A stretch of 64,000 nucleotides of DNA from Onchidella celtica (Eukaryota > Mollusca > Gastropoda > Systellommatophora > Onchidiidae): positions 12,248,663 through 12,312,662 of the forward strand of contig OZ007569.1 in the NCBI GenBank assembly GCA_963931925.1, given 5' to 3'. The notes beneath the pieces were generated by a model that was not told where the DNA came from, searched no databases, and saw nothing but the letters and a program-made list of their open reading frames with translations. The position numbers were made by a program, and so were the translations under genes. Shown piece by piece: positions 1-62,733 of this stretch. Within the stretch, counting starts at the first letter, position 1, and every line of letters starts with the position of its first letter.

Positions 1-281
1 CAATGAATTAGTCCTGCCACTATTTTTTTTTTCATAATCAGATACCTGAAACAGAAAGCAATGGTGACCAACAATGGTGGTTAGGACGAGGCAGTCCAAT
101 AATTTGTTAAATTTTTTTTAAAAGAAACTTAGCTGAATAACATGTCTGGTGATCTCTGAATGAAAGTCACATATAATGTTTTTGGCAAGTTATGGTGACA
201 GTTACTGCAAATTTTTAATGTTTGAAAAAATTCATACACGGTATGTATTTAATAATTTTGGTGTTGTTTTCTTTATCATAG

Positions 282-49737
<49,456 letters not shown>

Positions 49738-52700
49738 CAAGAAACATGACATTGTTGCTGTACTTGTTGTTTCCATTGGCTTCTTGTAATTTGGTTCATA
49801 GTTGATTTTCTACATCTCATTTCCTCACCAACCATGAACATTGGATGGAAGGAGAGCCAACTTATACTTCACCTCATGGTGGTGGAATGAACACTCGATG
49901 AAGACAGAGTTTAAATGGCAGTTTTTTTGCAATTGACTTGTAATGCAGTTGAACTGTTGGTAACCTGGCATTTGCTGGAAATGCATTTAATACAAGCTGT
50001 ATGATGACAGCTTTAGTTGTCATTGGTGACCATGGCAACATTGACCAGTGATCACTGACAGCACATTTAGTTCATGCTTTAAATGTACCTTGCTAATATT
50101 TCAGTCAGCCTTTTTATCAAGTGGCATTTTCCTGGCTATTGAAGTCTTTTGTTTATTATTTCCCAGGATTGAGCTTGTGATTTAAACAATTCTGCTGTAT
50201 AACAAAACTGCTTGAAGAAGGAAAAAAAGAAAAAGAAAAAAAGGAAACTTGAAGAAGACTCTGGTCCTCTTGGTGTGCAAAGGTCTTTCTTACCCCAGGG
50301 CTTAAAACTGTGCTAAAATTGTCTTCCTTGTGTGGCACAGCTGTCTTGGTGGTTATTTATAAGGCATTTACTCTTCACATTCAGCACTCTCACAAGTCAC
50401 AGCTGCATCGTCAGGGAGGCATCGTCACCCTTATGGTACAGATGTATCTCATATTCTGTGTACACTCATGAATTATTTTCACTGTTTATGTGTAGAGCAT
50501 GAATGACATGTTGAAAGATACAGTAGAAACAGTTGATGGTGTTGATAATGTTATCGTTATACTTTAATTCATCGGAAATCAATCATATTGATGTCATTAG
50601 TTTCCAGTGAGCCACAGGCAAGTGGGGTTTTGTGCTAAATCTCTGCAGGAGCATTTCTAAATCTTTGTCATCAAAAAGCATCTTTACTGCAAAATTTGTC
50701 ATTCTGCCAGTTCTAGTTCATGCTTCTATTTATGCTTCTTGGCTTTAGCCAAGATCAGTAGAATCTTATTTCAGTCAAGAAGACCTGCAGTAAGTGATCG
50801 GATGTTGCAGTACTTTACATACCACATTATAGTCATCTGAGACTGTCATTCCCACATGATTTATATATAGTTATATGCTGATTATAAACCGTTGTGTAAC
50901 CAGTGTAGTATAAAGAAGGGTTGTGTTTTCATTGTAGAAAGGCACCATTATTTTAGGGCATTTATAATTTGTTTGGAAACAAATATCAACATTGCTTGCA
51001 ACCAAAGCCAGTATCATCTGATGTAGAACTCAGGGGGCCATTTAGAGATTCATGAGGTATTGATGGTGTGAAACATTCATTTTTCATTTGAAAGAGCTGC
51101 TCACTGGGACGGAAAAAGTGTAAGAGCGTTTGGGGGCATGTACATGTGCTAACTGGAACCTGATGCTAGTCTTTGACATCAGTGTAGTCAGCAGGAGAAT
51201 TTTCCTCTTGTCACAAAATGGGCAGGTTCATTCAGACTTGGTGTTGAAATTTAAACAGTTGAAAAGCAAGCTTTGGTTTCTGAGAACCATGTTTGATATG
51301 TGGCAGGAATTGAGAATGATAATTTCTCCTATACTTTTCTCCAAAATGAATTTTAGTTGCGGTAATGACAGTAATATCTATTGGCTAGTGTTACCAGTTG
51401 GGTTTGGCATCCCCTGAACCATAATTATTTGTTAGGTCAGCAGGCCATTCAGCTCCTAGTGCAATCTCCCACTTTCTTTATGTATAATGTAGAGCTTCCT
51501 GTCTTTAAAAGTGCTTTCAATATTGAAACTTGTGAATTTATTTGTGGAGTTTTCTCTCACTGGCATGAGAAAAGCCTTTTTCATTTCGAACCCTGGAATT
51601 GTTCCATCCCAGAATAAGCATACATGGTAAATTTTCTTCTGTCAAATTGTTATGCCAGCAATGCAACAATAGATACACCTCCCTGGGTATGATGATCTGA
51701 TAAGAATATGAGAATTATATACAGCATTGTTCATATTGTAGAGTGGCTTAAACTATGTTAATGCTGTGAAATTTGTAAATCACAATTGTTGGTCTGTAAT
51801 TAGCTAGGAGAACTTGCCTTCAGTTTCACAGCAACATGGAGATTGTTTGAGGTCGGGCTGTTTATGTCTTAAAACAGGCATTATTCAGATTCACCCCGGG
51901 ATAATAGAACATGATCATGTTCATCATTTTAGGACGTACATCTTTTTGTGTTTTCTCTGGTTATTCTCACAGTGCTGATGTTTTGTGGTATGCAGGAAAG
52001 TGACCTGATAGACCAACACCCTGAAACCTTGAAGATGTGATATTTTGGTTAGGCAGAGCAAGTTTAAGTCATGACCAGACTCTAGTATGGAAACAAAATT
52101 ATGATGCGTGTTCTGTACCAATCAGTCCCAGGAATCAGTTGAAAAGTTTGCAGTTCATGTTTGTATTGTGCTTGTTCCCGTTATGTCAGACTTTCAGTCT
52201 TGACATCATTTTCAGACCAAATTAATATTGTTAGAAGTCCAACATTTTGTGTCCAGGTAGCTAGACGAAACTGTGCCGTCATTCATCACTTATTGTACAG
52301 ATGGTGAGACAGTCTGTTCCATGTAGAACTGAGAAATTCATGAACAATTACATGTACTGATAGGTTAACATATTCTGACATTATCTTGTCCCCATATCTA
52401 CCAAAAGTCTGTATTTGCAGTACATAGGACCACATATAGAGGAATGAGTAATTTCTTAATTATTGTAATGTTGCGAGCTCTTGTGTATGGAATATAACGA
52501 CATTGCATGGATCTAATATGTAGAAGTGATCATGATGAAAGTTCATCATCAACTTCATACTGCAGTTAACAGTACTCAATTCTTAGCAAATTCTTCACAG
52601 GCTGTCTTCTGTTGTCTGTCAACAAGTCATGGCATACGGCTAAGCTTTTCTTTTATTGAATGACTTGTGCGACAAATTTGTGTTAAGTGTTCATGCCTGG

Positions 52701-55700
52701 ATGTAGAGTCATTGGAATGTTAGTCAAAGACCTATTGATATTTTTGATACATTGTCACATTATTATGTTAATATGTCTTATGTCTTTTCCAAAGACGCAA
52801 TCACACTGATTAAGTTTTTTACCTTTGTTTATAAAAACAAATCTCTCCATCTGTCTGAATTTTTCTTTCATTAACTATTTCTAAAAGTCACGTAGAAAAA
52901 TCAGAATTTATGAATGTATTGATAAAGTGATGAAATGGTACCAGGAAGTTGATGTATGTAGTATTTCCATGTATAGTCAGTTTTTGATCTACATTTGAGC
53001 CAGTGCCCCCCACCCCCCACCACCACCTTGGGGGGGGGGGAGGGGGGGGTTGTTTTTGGTTAAAATAGCTATTTTTTTTCTTAATCAATACAGCTCGTGT
53101 GGGATCCAGGTCTTTGAATATTAAGATTCATTTTTCTGAAGTATTCCCGTTAAGAGTGAAAAAGAGGAGTAGATACTGCAGAAGAAGCTGCACTATAAAA
53201 GCATAGCTTTAAAGATCAGCACATTTGTCAATGAGAGGAAAATCAGACATTGGAGAGTAATCCTTTTAAGTTGGCTGTGCAACAATGTTATTAGAAACGT
53301 ATTTCAGTACCACTGATTTTCATACATGTATTATGTTTGCCTACTGAAGCTTGATTTCCCAATGTTTCCTGTATCAGTGGCCACTTTGAGTGATATACAG
53401 TAGCTATATTGCTTGAGCTGCTGGTCTTACACTGATATTTGTGGTGTGAGATGATATAGTATGTGAGACGGATGGTCATTTATCGTATGTGAAGCCTTAA
53501 GCACTGTCCTGATAACCCAACCACGGTCTATTTTGCATACTTTTCTACCACTTTCCAAGGAGACAATGTTTGAATGATGGCTTTGCAATAAGAGTTCCTG
53601 GCTTCAGTATCTGCTATGTAAGTAAAAGTTAGAACTTGTACAAAGTTTGTGAAATATTTGGCCTATAAGTGCATAAGTGTGACTGAGTGTTTGTGGTCTT
53701 TATCTCTAGATATGGATGCTTGGATTCATCTTTGGCTGTAAATACTCAGCATTTAGTGGCAGTGTGTGTTGTCCTGTAGACTCGGAACTGTATCATACCA
53801 TTCTGATCTATTTAACTTACTATGTATATATCTAATATTACATTGTATCCAATTTTGTTCGACTGTAAAGTAGAAAAAAAAAAAAACCAGAAAAAAAAAA
53901 GAGAGAAGGAACTGCAAATGAAGAAGATCTGAGCTTTATGCATTCAGTCATTACTACTGCCAGTTTCAGCACCTCTTTAATGATCTTGAAATCTTCCCCC
54001 ACTGAGGAGATGGGAAGACACTGAAAGACCATGTAAACTGATTAACCCACCCTCATCATCTTTCTTGCCTGGCACCTCCATGTTATTTCGAGGCTCTTTC
54101 TCTTGATGTAATCTTCACCTGTATGGAGGTGTCAAGTGTTGAATGTTTGTGTGTTGTGTGGAACTGACTCTGAGAGTTGGGATGACAGATGAAAAAATTG
54201 TATTACAATTGGTGGTCAGTGTGAGCATTGGTAGAGTCACTAGATCTTTTGTTGTTTACAATTTTTAAAGTTTCTCAATTTGCAGAAAGGGAGTGTGTAT
54301 CTCATTTTGGTAGAAGATGCTATCTTTGGTGGAAGATGTATTTTAACTTCAAAATAATATGTTAGCTTGTAAGAAAAAAAAGGGTAGCTGAGGCACAAGT
54401 GCAGAAATTTGACACTGTAAGATATGTGAGTTTTGTTTGAAGTAAGGCCTGTATTTGTGGCACTATGTGAGCAGACAGCAGACACAGTGTAAGACAGATT
54501 GGATGTTAGGGAAACAAGATCTCATTTTTTGGAGCGTGTCTTAGCTCAGAATATCCCTCAATCATGCTTTAAAATATTATTTTGTTAACTTTGACTTAAA
54601 AACCTTTAGCTTTCCAAGTGTCCGAACAGCAGAATAGATGATGCATTCCTGGAGTGAAATGAGCATGAAAAAATGAACATGTCTGTTGCTGCTTGTTTGA
54701 ACAGAGTACTTGATTATTTAGGTCTGGAGGTACCGTGTAGTCTGAACCTTTTGCAGAATAGATCAGGTGTATAGCGTGGATGTCAGGCTGATTTGCTGTG
54801 AATACTCTGTACTATAAAACTGCCCTGTCTTTGTTACAACAAAGTATGACTCCAGGTAAGCCCCAAAGTGATTGAGTACCTTTCTGCTGTATCACATTCA
54901 CACCTTACCACTCCACCCCTGCTATTCCCAGCATTCGACCTGCCCCTCCACAAAGTTTGGTATTCTTGAGAATAGTGAGGTTATGCATCAGCAAAGTCAT
55001 GGTGTCGAACATTTGGGACGTTCTGTGGAATGTTGCTTGTCTCCATTTGTAGTTACCTTATGCAATTCTTGAGATTGATAACGCATCTGGCACCAAAAAC
55101 GTAAGAAATATTTGCATACGAAGTATTAAGTTGGATGGAAAAATGGGAAGCATTTTGTGATTGAAGGAAATATGTTCAAGTATCTGGACATTGAGATGAA
55201 TTTTATAAGTGGCAGAGATTAGTGATTAGGTCATTTCCTTGTCATTATCACACTTGGTTATTTATGCTGACACTGCAAGCAGATGTCTGAATAGCTGATG
55301 CAAACTATAGGGAAGGGGTTGACAAATAGGGACCACTAATGTTTTAGTCTTCTTGTTTTAGTTTTAAAGGTCACAGCTGTTGGTCTGGGGCGCCAGGTTA
55401 GACCAGGGGAAATACACACCTACGTATGTTGTTGTGAGGGGTACCCTGGAACCCAAGGATTGGACGCCTCCCCACCCCTGACCCCTTGAAGTCCCAGCCC
55501 TGTGGTGTATATGCCACTGATAGTGCTCTTACATTAAATAATTGTATCCAGGGCAGAGAAATGCAGTTATGAGTTAGAAGTTCTAAAATACAACTTTAAA
55601 TTTGTCATGGGTAATAATTTTTTTTTTTTCGTGATGTTTGCAAATAGCTTAACTGAGGGAAAGTCGATATTACATGTATTTCTGCATTTCAGTTACAAAT

Positions 55701-56045
55701 GTCAATGGTGCTGATCTGTTAGTCAGACAGTGTGGATGATTGGCTCCTCAGTCCTATTTTGTCAGCTGTATGATTGAGTGAAAGTGGCAAGTGTGTTTGT
55801 GAGTGTTGAAATAACTGGAAAATCTGACCTTATGTATGTGCGTGGGTGAAGAAAGAAAGTTTTGCCACTTGTGTGTTTGCTTACCCTCCTATTTATACGC
55901 ATGTAATCAAAAGTTAACACAGAAAGGGGTGCACACGTGTGGGTGTATTTATACCATTATATGATGTCGTTGTTCTGTACATATCCTAATGTGCAATGAT
56001 AAACTGATGATGTTATATCTAATAAAATATGTACAGAAAAACATG
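49738..56045 (+). other. Putative long 3' UTR of MRCK
   Basis: About 6.3 kb after the stop codon with no splice-compatible exon, few recognisable repeats and AT-rich unique sequence. It ends near a good polyadenylation signal. The extent is inference; earlier cleavage sites are possible. A G/C-rich tract lies at 53006-53049. Confidence 0.5.
56021..56026 (+). terminator. Candidate polyadenylation signal AATAAA
   Basis: AATAAA in TCTAATAAAATATG, the first good hexamer I find after the MRCK stop. A TG-rich stretch follows nearby. It is the likely 3' end of the longest transcript. Confidence 0.5.
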
Positions 56046-56715
56046 CCAATTGTTCAGCTGTCCATTCACTGGCAGAAAGTGTATGATTGAATACTGGAAA
56101 TTATATTTTAGTATTCAAGACAAAATGGTTTAGAAGGTCATGGTCAAAAATGGATAGAAGTATTCATCAAAGGGTGAGGCTATTTTGATAAAATGTACTT
56201 CATTTTGGCGGGGACTACCGTGCCAGTAGCCATCAGAGTCAGAAAACCCCATTTTTTTAGACATAGGCCTCTTGACGTAAGAGACAGACATACTAAATGT
56301 ACGCCCAGTGTTACTCGCAGAGAATGTCACAAACATGGTGATTAAATGTGTGTCCTAGCCAAGGTTTTTTTAGTTGGTGTAAAGATAAAGAAAACCCTCA
56401 TAAACAGACATATATAATATACTTATTGAGTCATGCCAATACCAATACATGTACCAGCTTGCCAATTACATGGAGCCCTGGCCTATCAGTACGTTACAAA
56501 ATTTGGTGCTGATGGTCACTCTCACTGGTGGCATTTTTCAGTTAATCACCATCACTGAATATTTGAAGCTTTATCACGAAACATGCAATAGGATAGTATC
56601 AAATGGTATTATGTCTGTTTGACATACATTTCCAGAAGCCAGATCAGGCGTGCTTATCATATTGCTTAATTTCATTTATAACCAAAAGAGACTGATATCC
56701 GCGGGGGTTAGAAGG
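56046..56715. other. Intergenic, no feature seen
   Basis: AT-rich sequence without a supportable gene, repeat or RNA. Confidence 0.5.
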
Positions 56716-56901
56716 GATCTAAGTGCAATTTGACTTCTTTTGAGAAAAAAGCAAGAACCATCATTTCCGATCTGTCAATCGAATTTAATAAACTGACATT
56801 AACTCTTCCAGTAAATCATTAAAATATTAAATTCGATTGGTTTATACGGAAAAGATATTTTTTGCCTTTTTCTCAAAAGTAGTCAAATGGCACTTAGATA
56901 T
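56716..56901. mobile_element. Foldback MITE, about 186 bp
   Basis: GATCTAAGTG, TTTGAC, CTTTTGAGAAAAA and CAATCGAATTTAAT on the left arm recur in order in the reverse complement of the right arm, which ends CACTTAGATATC near 56902. The arms are about 75 nt. No coding capacity. Confidence 0.75.
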
Positions 56902-57360
56902 CTTAAGATAAGATAAGATAAGATAAATTTTATTCGTCCTTGTACAAGGAAATTTGTTTTGATCATTGAATACATAACAATACAGTTACAGAAACAGAAA
57001 GTATGATATATAGCGCGCATACACACATATATACACACACACTAATAAATAAACAAAATTAACAGTGCACACAATATGCTTCCCTAACTAAAACACATTG
57101 ACCTGACACGCAGGACACAATTCAAGTGCACAGATTACGATCAAGATGACGACATTATTGTAACATCCTAGTTGATGATGGAATAAACGATTTAAAGTAG
57201 CGCTCAGTTTTAGTTTTCTTTGACAACAGCCTTAAACTTCTTACAGATCTTATATATTCTTTGTTCAGGGGATGTTGGGGGTCATTTATAATAGTTCTAG
57301 CCCCCTTCAATATATATACATAATTAATATCGTTATATTTAACGTGGATCATGGAATATG
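56901..57360 (-). mobile_element. LINE 3' end with reverse-transcriptase ORF C-terminus
   Basis: The minus-strand frame 57352-57155 encodes ILKGARTIINDPQHPLNKEY then ERYFKSFIPSSTRMLQ and stop. Its layout (I-L-x-x-A-R-x-I-I, D-P-x-H-P-L, R-x-x-x-S-F-I-P) fits the C-terminal end of CR1/L2/Rex-type LINE ORF2 proteins. The 3' UTR ends in a GATAA microsatellite tail at 56905-56926. 5'-truncated. Confidence 0.65.
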
Positions 57361-58263
57361 ATGGTGCAAAGTAACAATTGCATTATAGACTATTATATCT
57401 TATTAACAATGTCATTTCGAGCGAACCACGCTCCTTTCCCCACAATGTTTCGAAAGTAAACGTTAATGCCGAACGCTTCAAGAACAGCAACTCCGACATG
57501 TCACATTCACTTTTCCAACACATTTCTCCGATATACAGCTGGCTAAAGTGGAATCCAGGTTAAGATGACCCCATGTAACTGCAGGTGTAATCACTGTGTT
57601 TACAGCCTCATTTGTCCAGTTGTTCCCCATCTTGGGATCTCTTCAGTCTGGGGAAACAGCACTGCTTTTACAGCCCCAGAGGCTACAGACTACCCAGGGT
57701 TGAGTAAGTGGATGACCACAATTACTGAGGATGTGGTAGAGCTGAAGGAAAGGGGGTGGGGGTGGGTGGGCAGTCAATAAAGTGAAGTGGTATGATTGAA
57801 TCTGCCATGTCAAGTAGATTGCAAGTCTCAGTTTTGACATTTTGACATTTACAACCTACCCAGTGCAACTGGCTTCTGACACTACTTGATGGTGCAATGG
57901 AAATCATGTTCTTTCTCGAACATCTGCAGAGAATAAAAATCTTGAGGTCAGAGCGAACTTTCACCTTCCCAATCTGGTCTATTGAGAAAATTGTTCATCG
58001 GCAGTAAGTGAAGATGGTCCAGACAGCTCCTCAGTTTAGGTTGGATGTCCCACGTTGCAAGATTTTAGATTGGTGGAAAACAAGATTGGAAGATCATGCA
58101 CCTTGTACATGTATTCTGCATTGACATTTTCGTTGATTTTCAACCGATAATATACATGTATTAATTATATACATATATTTTGCACATTATTAAGATAAAC
58201 TATAAAATTAATGTTGATATATGGATCACTGGCATTGCAACTTAAGGGTGAGATATTTTGAAT
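57361..58263. other. Intergenic, no gene recognised
   Basis: No supportable coding region or repeat beyond short purine-rich stretches (57745-57775). Confidence 0.5.
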
Positions 58264-58269
58264 TTGAAT

Positions 58270-58280
58270 GGCGCGCGCGC

Positions 58281-58311
<31 letters not shown>

Positions 58312-58333
58312 TGTGTGTGTGTGCATGCGCGCG
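58270..58333. repeat. Compound (GC)n(GT)n microsatellite
   Basis: GCGCGC run followed by a GT run with a few interruptions and a terminal GCATGCGCGCG. Able to form Z-DNA. Confidence 0.95.
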
Positions 58334-58906
58334 AATGAAAACACACAAAATAGAGGAAGGCAAATGCGACATTACTCAAAACTGGAGTGAGATATAAAAC
58401 AATTACAATTACAGTGCCGGGAGTGATGACGTAAAGCGATCATGGTGAGTGAATTCACATCATTGACGAAACCCCGTCCTGGGGCACTTGACGTGCTGGG
58501 TAGATTACTGAAGCTGTATGGGGGAATCTGCTCATTGTGCAGGGAAGGTTTCAAACTAAACAGCAATGGGACAACTGAAGATAAATTTCGTGATTTAGCC
58601 TGGTGGAAAAAAATAATAAAATTATCCGTGATTATTTCCCTTGGATCGCAATTTCATCAGTAGCGGCCAAAGCAGCTCTTGACGAGGACTCAACTGTTTT
58701 ATGGACCTGACATCCCGCCTTTCACCTGCTTACAAATGGGATCACCACGTGACTATATTATAATAATATAGTCTAGAAATTGGGGGAGAGAAGAGAATCC
58801 CGTCTATTTGGGTCTCCTCTCCCATTTCCTACTCTGAAAGACGCAGAAACAGACATCTGATCGCTTGTTAAGAAACACATCGAACCTTCTTAAATTCATG
58901 TCATGA

Positions 58907-59175
58907 CCATCTGTTTGGAATTCATTGCCATTTTCATTGAGGTCTGCATGCAGTGTTGCAATATTCAAAAAACACCTCAAAACTTACCATTTTAAGAAAT
59001 ATTTTTCAAACTAACTTCTATAGCATTAGGAATCTGTGCATGTGCTTGAGTGAGATTGTGTGCATATTATGTACAATTTGAATGTGGGAGTGAATGCGTT
59101 TGTAAAGCGCTTTGAGGTCTAGGCATAAAGCGCTATATAAATGTACTTATTATTATTATTATTATTATTATTGTC
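58907..59175 (+). mobile_element. LINE 3' fragment with (ATT)n tail
   Basis: Frame 58907-59014 encodes PSVWNSLPFSLRSACSVAIF then KKHLKTYHFKKYFSN and stop. W-N-S-L-P-x-x-L-R ... F-K-x-x-L-K-T-x-x-F is the usual C-terminus of L2/CR1-like reverse transcriptase ORFs. The 3' UTR carries TGTAAAGCGCTTTGAGG and AAGCGCTATATAAATGTA and ends in (ATT)n at 59147-59173. Confidence 0.75.
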
Positions 59176-60370
59176 TTTGTTTGAATCGTTTCTGGCAAGA
59201 GATAAATCCTCAAACACTTTCTGCAGGTATTTTCTCTTTCCTCGGATTTAAACAGCAGTTCAAGCACATTAAATAAGACGGACGGGTGGATGGATATGAC
59301 ACCGTTCCCGCATACATTTAATATTTGTATCAAATAATTCAAACGACTAATCATCGCTTTCATTTCATAGCTCTATTAAGTCGGTGTTTTACCAACAGCC
59401 AACGACAAATATTAAGTTCCTCATTATTTTTGCATTCTAGATTTTTTTGTTTTCCTTCGCCAACAAAGTGCTAGGAGAGGGCAACCGCCTCTATTACCAA
59501 TCCTGGTTTGCCCAATTTCTCGGATGTGAAGAAACTGTTACATTGTTTTTCTTGGGAACGAACGCAGTAAATGGCGCGTGCTGCCAATGTACTGCCTACA
59601 TCAGAGGTTATTTGCTTGAATTATTCAACCTCTCATATGTCCGGCGCCTGCTGGCCAAACTGTTTCTAGTGAGTACAAAAGCTGCCCACCTTCACCACAG
59701 ATCACGGAGATTGCTATGGGTTAACGTCTTCACACCTAGTTAGGTAATTAGCCCCCGGACAGATCAGGATCTATTTCGACTTTCAGCTCGCATGGTTTGT
59801 TGATTACACCGGTCTGTGTTGTGTAAGAGGTCAACTTTTCAGAAGTTCAGCAAAGTCATGAACTATTATCTGCCGAATTGGCCAACGTAAAAACATCAGT
59901 TTCTGTGTGTTTTGAGTCTTCGGTTAAGGGTAACTTTTTTTGTTTAGCAGTAATCTTTGTTTGTCAGAGATTATGGCATAAATTATGAGCAGACACTGAA
60001 AGAGAAACAACATCATAATTGAATACTTGTACATTATATTCTATTTTTAACCTCCGCCCAGGGCATTTCCTGAAACATTCGGTCGACCGAAGCAGGGCGC
60101 GTGGGTAATTGGTGGGCTCTTCTGATGGGATCTGTCTCTGTCCTGGCCTTCTGTTATACATGTGTGTCTACCGTCTTGCTTTTTCCTAGCACAACGTGAC
60201 CCTTATCGTGTCGAGGTGCTTTTTCCAAACTCAAAGTCAAATACTTGAGTAGACACTGGAACAGGCCAGACAAAACCACATTCAACCCTGGCAGAGGAAG
60301 GTATGTAATGTTTAGACTGATAACAGAATAGCGTCAGTGGTGTCTGGTAATAATACTGGCCGTCCCAAAG
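59176..60370. other. Intergenic, one unassigned open frame
   Basis: The + frame 59447-59743 (98 codons) has no recognisable motif, splice context or similarity, so it is not called as a gene. Nothing else seen. Confidence 0.4.
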
Positions 60371-61219
60371 AGGAGGGTGTGCTGGCTGTTCTGAGTCTGT
60401 AGGAGGATGTGCTGGCTGTTCTGAGTATGTGGGAGGATGTGCTGGGTGTTCTGAGTCTGTAGGAGGGTGTGCTGGCTGTTCTGAGTCTGTAGGAGGATGT
60501 GCTGGCTGTTCTGGGTCTGTAGGAGGGTGTGCTGGCTGTTCTGAATCTGTAGGAGGATGTGCTGGCTGTTCTGTAGGAGTCTGTTGGAGGGTGTGCTGGC
60601 TGTTTCGAGTCTGTAGAAGGATGTGCTGGCTGTTCTGAGTCTGTAGAAGGGTGTGCTGGCTGTTCTGAGTCTGTTGGAGGGTGTGCTGGCTGTTTTGAGT
60701 CTGTAGAAGGATGTGCTGGCTGTTTTGAGTCTGCAGGAGGATGTGCTGGCTGTTTTGAGTCTGTAGGAGGGTGTGCTGGCTGTTTTGAGTCTGTAGGAGG
60801 GTGTGCTGGCTGTTTTGAGTCTGTTGGAGGGTGTGCTGGCTGTTTTGAGTCTGTAGGAGGATGTGCTGGCCGTTCTGAGTCTGTAGGAGGATGTGCTGGC
60901 TGTTCTGAGTCTGTAGGAGGATGTGCTGGCTGTTTTGAGTCTGTTGGAGGGTGTGCTGGCTGTTCTGAGTCTGTAGGAGGATGTGCTGGCTGTTCTGAGT
61001 CTGTAGGAGGATGTGCTGGCTGTTTTGAGTCTGCAGGAGGATGTGCTGGCTGTTCTGAGTCTATAGGAGGATGTGCTGGCTGTTCTGAGTCTGTAGGAGG
61101 ATGTGCTGGCTGTTCTGAGTCTGTAGGAGGATGTGCTGGCTGTTTTGAGTCTGTAGGAGGATGTGCTGGCTGTTCTGAGTATCTGAGTCTGTAGGAGGGC
61201 CTGCTGGCTGTTCTGAGTA
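60371..61219. repeat. 30-bp minisatellite, about 28 units
   Basis: Unit TGTGCTGGCTGTTCTGAGTC plus TGTAGGAGGA, with T/C, A/G and GTTGG/GTAGG variants. Two units near 60570-60600 and 61181-61219 have length changes. Because 30 is divisible by three, a minus-strand frame (61257-60334) stays open and reads a decapeptide like RLRTASTSSY over and over; this is expected from the repeat itself. Confidence 0.95.
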
Positions 61220-62060
61220 TGTTTTGATTCGGTGCCCGAGGTCTGCTTTTCCGTCAACTGACTGAAGACAGTTTGACTTTGAGGTCGCCTGTACTAGACA
61301 GACATACATGTACCGTAAGCTTTCTTGTTTCGGTGTCTTCGCATCTGGCACCAGAACCGCGACAAAGCAGATCTGACTCAGTATGCCACCAGTCTAGCAC
61401 TCCTGAAACTCTGTTGCCACATTTGACCCTACACACCCACCACAGACAGGGGCTATTATGTTATCACCCATTTGCGTCACACACGGAAACTTGCCTGCTT
61501 GTTTTCATCTCAGCTATTGCACAATGCCATATCCAGACCTGCCTCCTCCCCTCTTCCGTCCCCACCCCCACCCCCAGGGGCCTGGGCAACACTTCCATTG
61601 TAAGCCCACTAACCGGTGTTTTCCAATAGCTGTCACACAAAACTAGTGCCATTAAAGGAAGAAAATGCCTTACAACACACGGTCGGGTTTCGCTGACTCT
61701 CAGCGTATAATATTACATGTATTTTCCTTCTTCATTCCATGCTAACTTGCCGGTGTGGCATTGTAATTGGACTCCCCTTGATTTAGGACCGCCGGGACAA
61801 ATAATTATCATAATATAGAGACACCCTCTCCTCACCCGTCCTTGCCCCGTCAAATACATGTACATGTACATTATTATGACATAAGTATCTCCACTTCAGA
61901 GATTACGGCATAGGTACTCCCCCCACCCCCTTCTCATTTTCCCACTCCGTCCTCCATTCATGTAGCATAATTAATCAGAAGGACATTCAGGGCGTCTCCG
62001 GTAAGGGCCGTTTCCAAGTGAAAAAGAACAGAACATAGCTGACTATTGGGAACAGGATTG
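61220..62060. other. Intergenic, no gene recognised
   Basis: Mixed-composition sequence with a C-rich tract near 61559-61580 and no supportable feature. Confidence 0.5.
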
Positions 62061-62286
62061 AATGACACAGTTACTATATTTAGATTTACGTCATGGGACA
62101 TTCGAATTATTCAACGCGGCGGTTAAGCACAGTTATGGACTTTGTACACACTTTTCATGTGCGGCTGATCTTTGTGCCTCGAATCGCCCTTAAAAAGTCC
62201 ATAATAACTGTCCTAAACCACCGCGTTGGACAGTTCAAATATCCCATGACGTCATCGGTACATTTAAATGTAGTAACTATGTCATT
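62061..62286. mobile_element. Foldback MITE, about 226 bp
   Basis: Starts AATGACACAGTTACTATATT and ends with the near reverse complement TAGTAACTATGTCATT. Inner arm segments ACGTCATGGGA, CAACGCGG and AGTTATGGACTTT also recur inverted. Arms are about 90 nt around a short centre. Confidence 0.8.
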
Positions 62287-62508
62287 AAATGCCGGAACGG
62301 AGAACACAATTCAGTATTTTGTCTGTTTGGCTTGGTAATTAGAACACGGTCCCCTAACTTTAGCCAGAAACATAGAGAAAGTATATAACTCAGCAGTGAA
62401 CATAATATGTCACTTGTCAGTATTGGACTCCACCTGGAAACTGTCCCTACCGAAACGCTTCCTCATGGAATATAATTTAAAAAAAGGTATGAACTGAGTG
62501 TTTACGCA

Positions 62509-62733
62509 GGCGGCACACGAGTCAGTCATCATTAATTCATCGTTCACGGTTCAATCATGAAAAAGTGAGCTCATGTCAGGGCAGCGGCACAAGTCACACG
62601 GATCGTTCATGGCTGAATGATAAACGATGAACAATCAGCGTGACTTGTGTCGCTAGAAGCGCCTGACGGCTCATGTTTTCATGGATGAATAGTGAACTTT
62701 GAACTATGAATGATGAATGACTTGTTTGACGCC
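62509..62733. mobile_element. Foldback MITE, about 225 bp, unrelated to the preceding one
   Basis: Left arm pieces (AGTCAGTCATCATT, GTTCA, CGGCACAAGTCAC) return inverted on the right (AATGATGAATGACTTG, TGAAC, GTGACTTGTGTCG). The termini read GGCGGCACACGAGTC against GACTTGTTTGACGCC. Arms about 100 nt, diverged. Confidence 0.7.

Noticed and set aside
58442-58663. 73-codon + strand ORF following a microsatellite
   Set aside because: No recognisable domain, and it lies between LINE fragments and MITEs.
59447-59743. 98-codon + strand ORF
   Set aside because: No motif, splice evidence or similarity recognised. Its length is compatible with chance.
60371-61219. CRISPR-like regular array
   Set aside because: Units are contiguous near-identical 30-mers without unique spacers, in eukaryotic DNA. 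This is a minisatellite.
60334-61257. 307-codon minus-strand ORF of RLRTASTSSY-like decapeptide repeats
   Set aside because: It is open only because the minisatellite unit is 30 bp. It has no non-repetitive domain, splice context or similarity.
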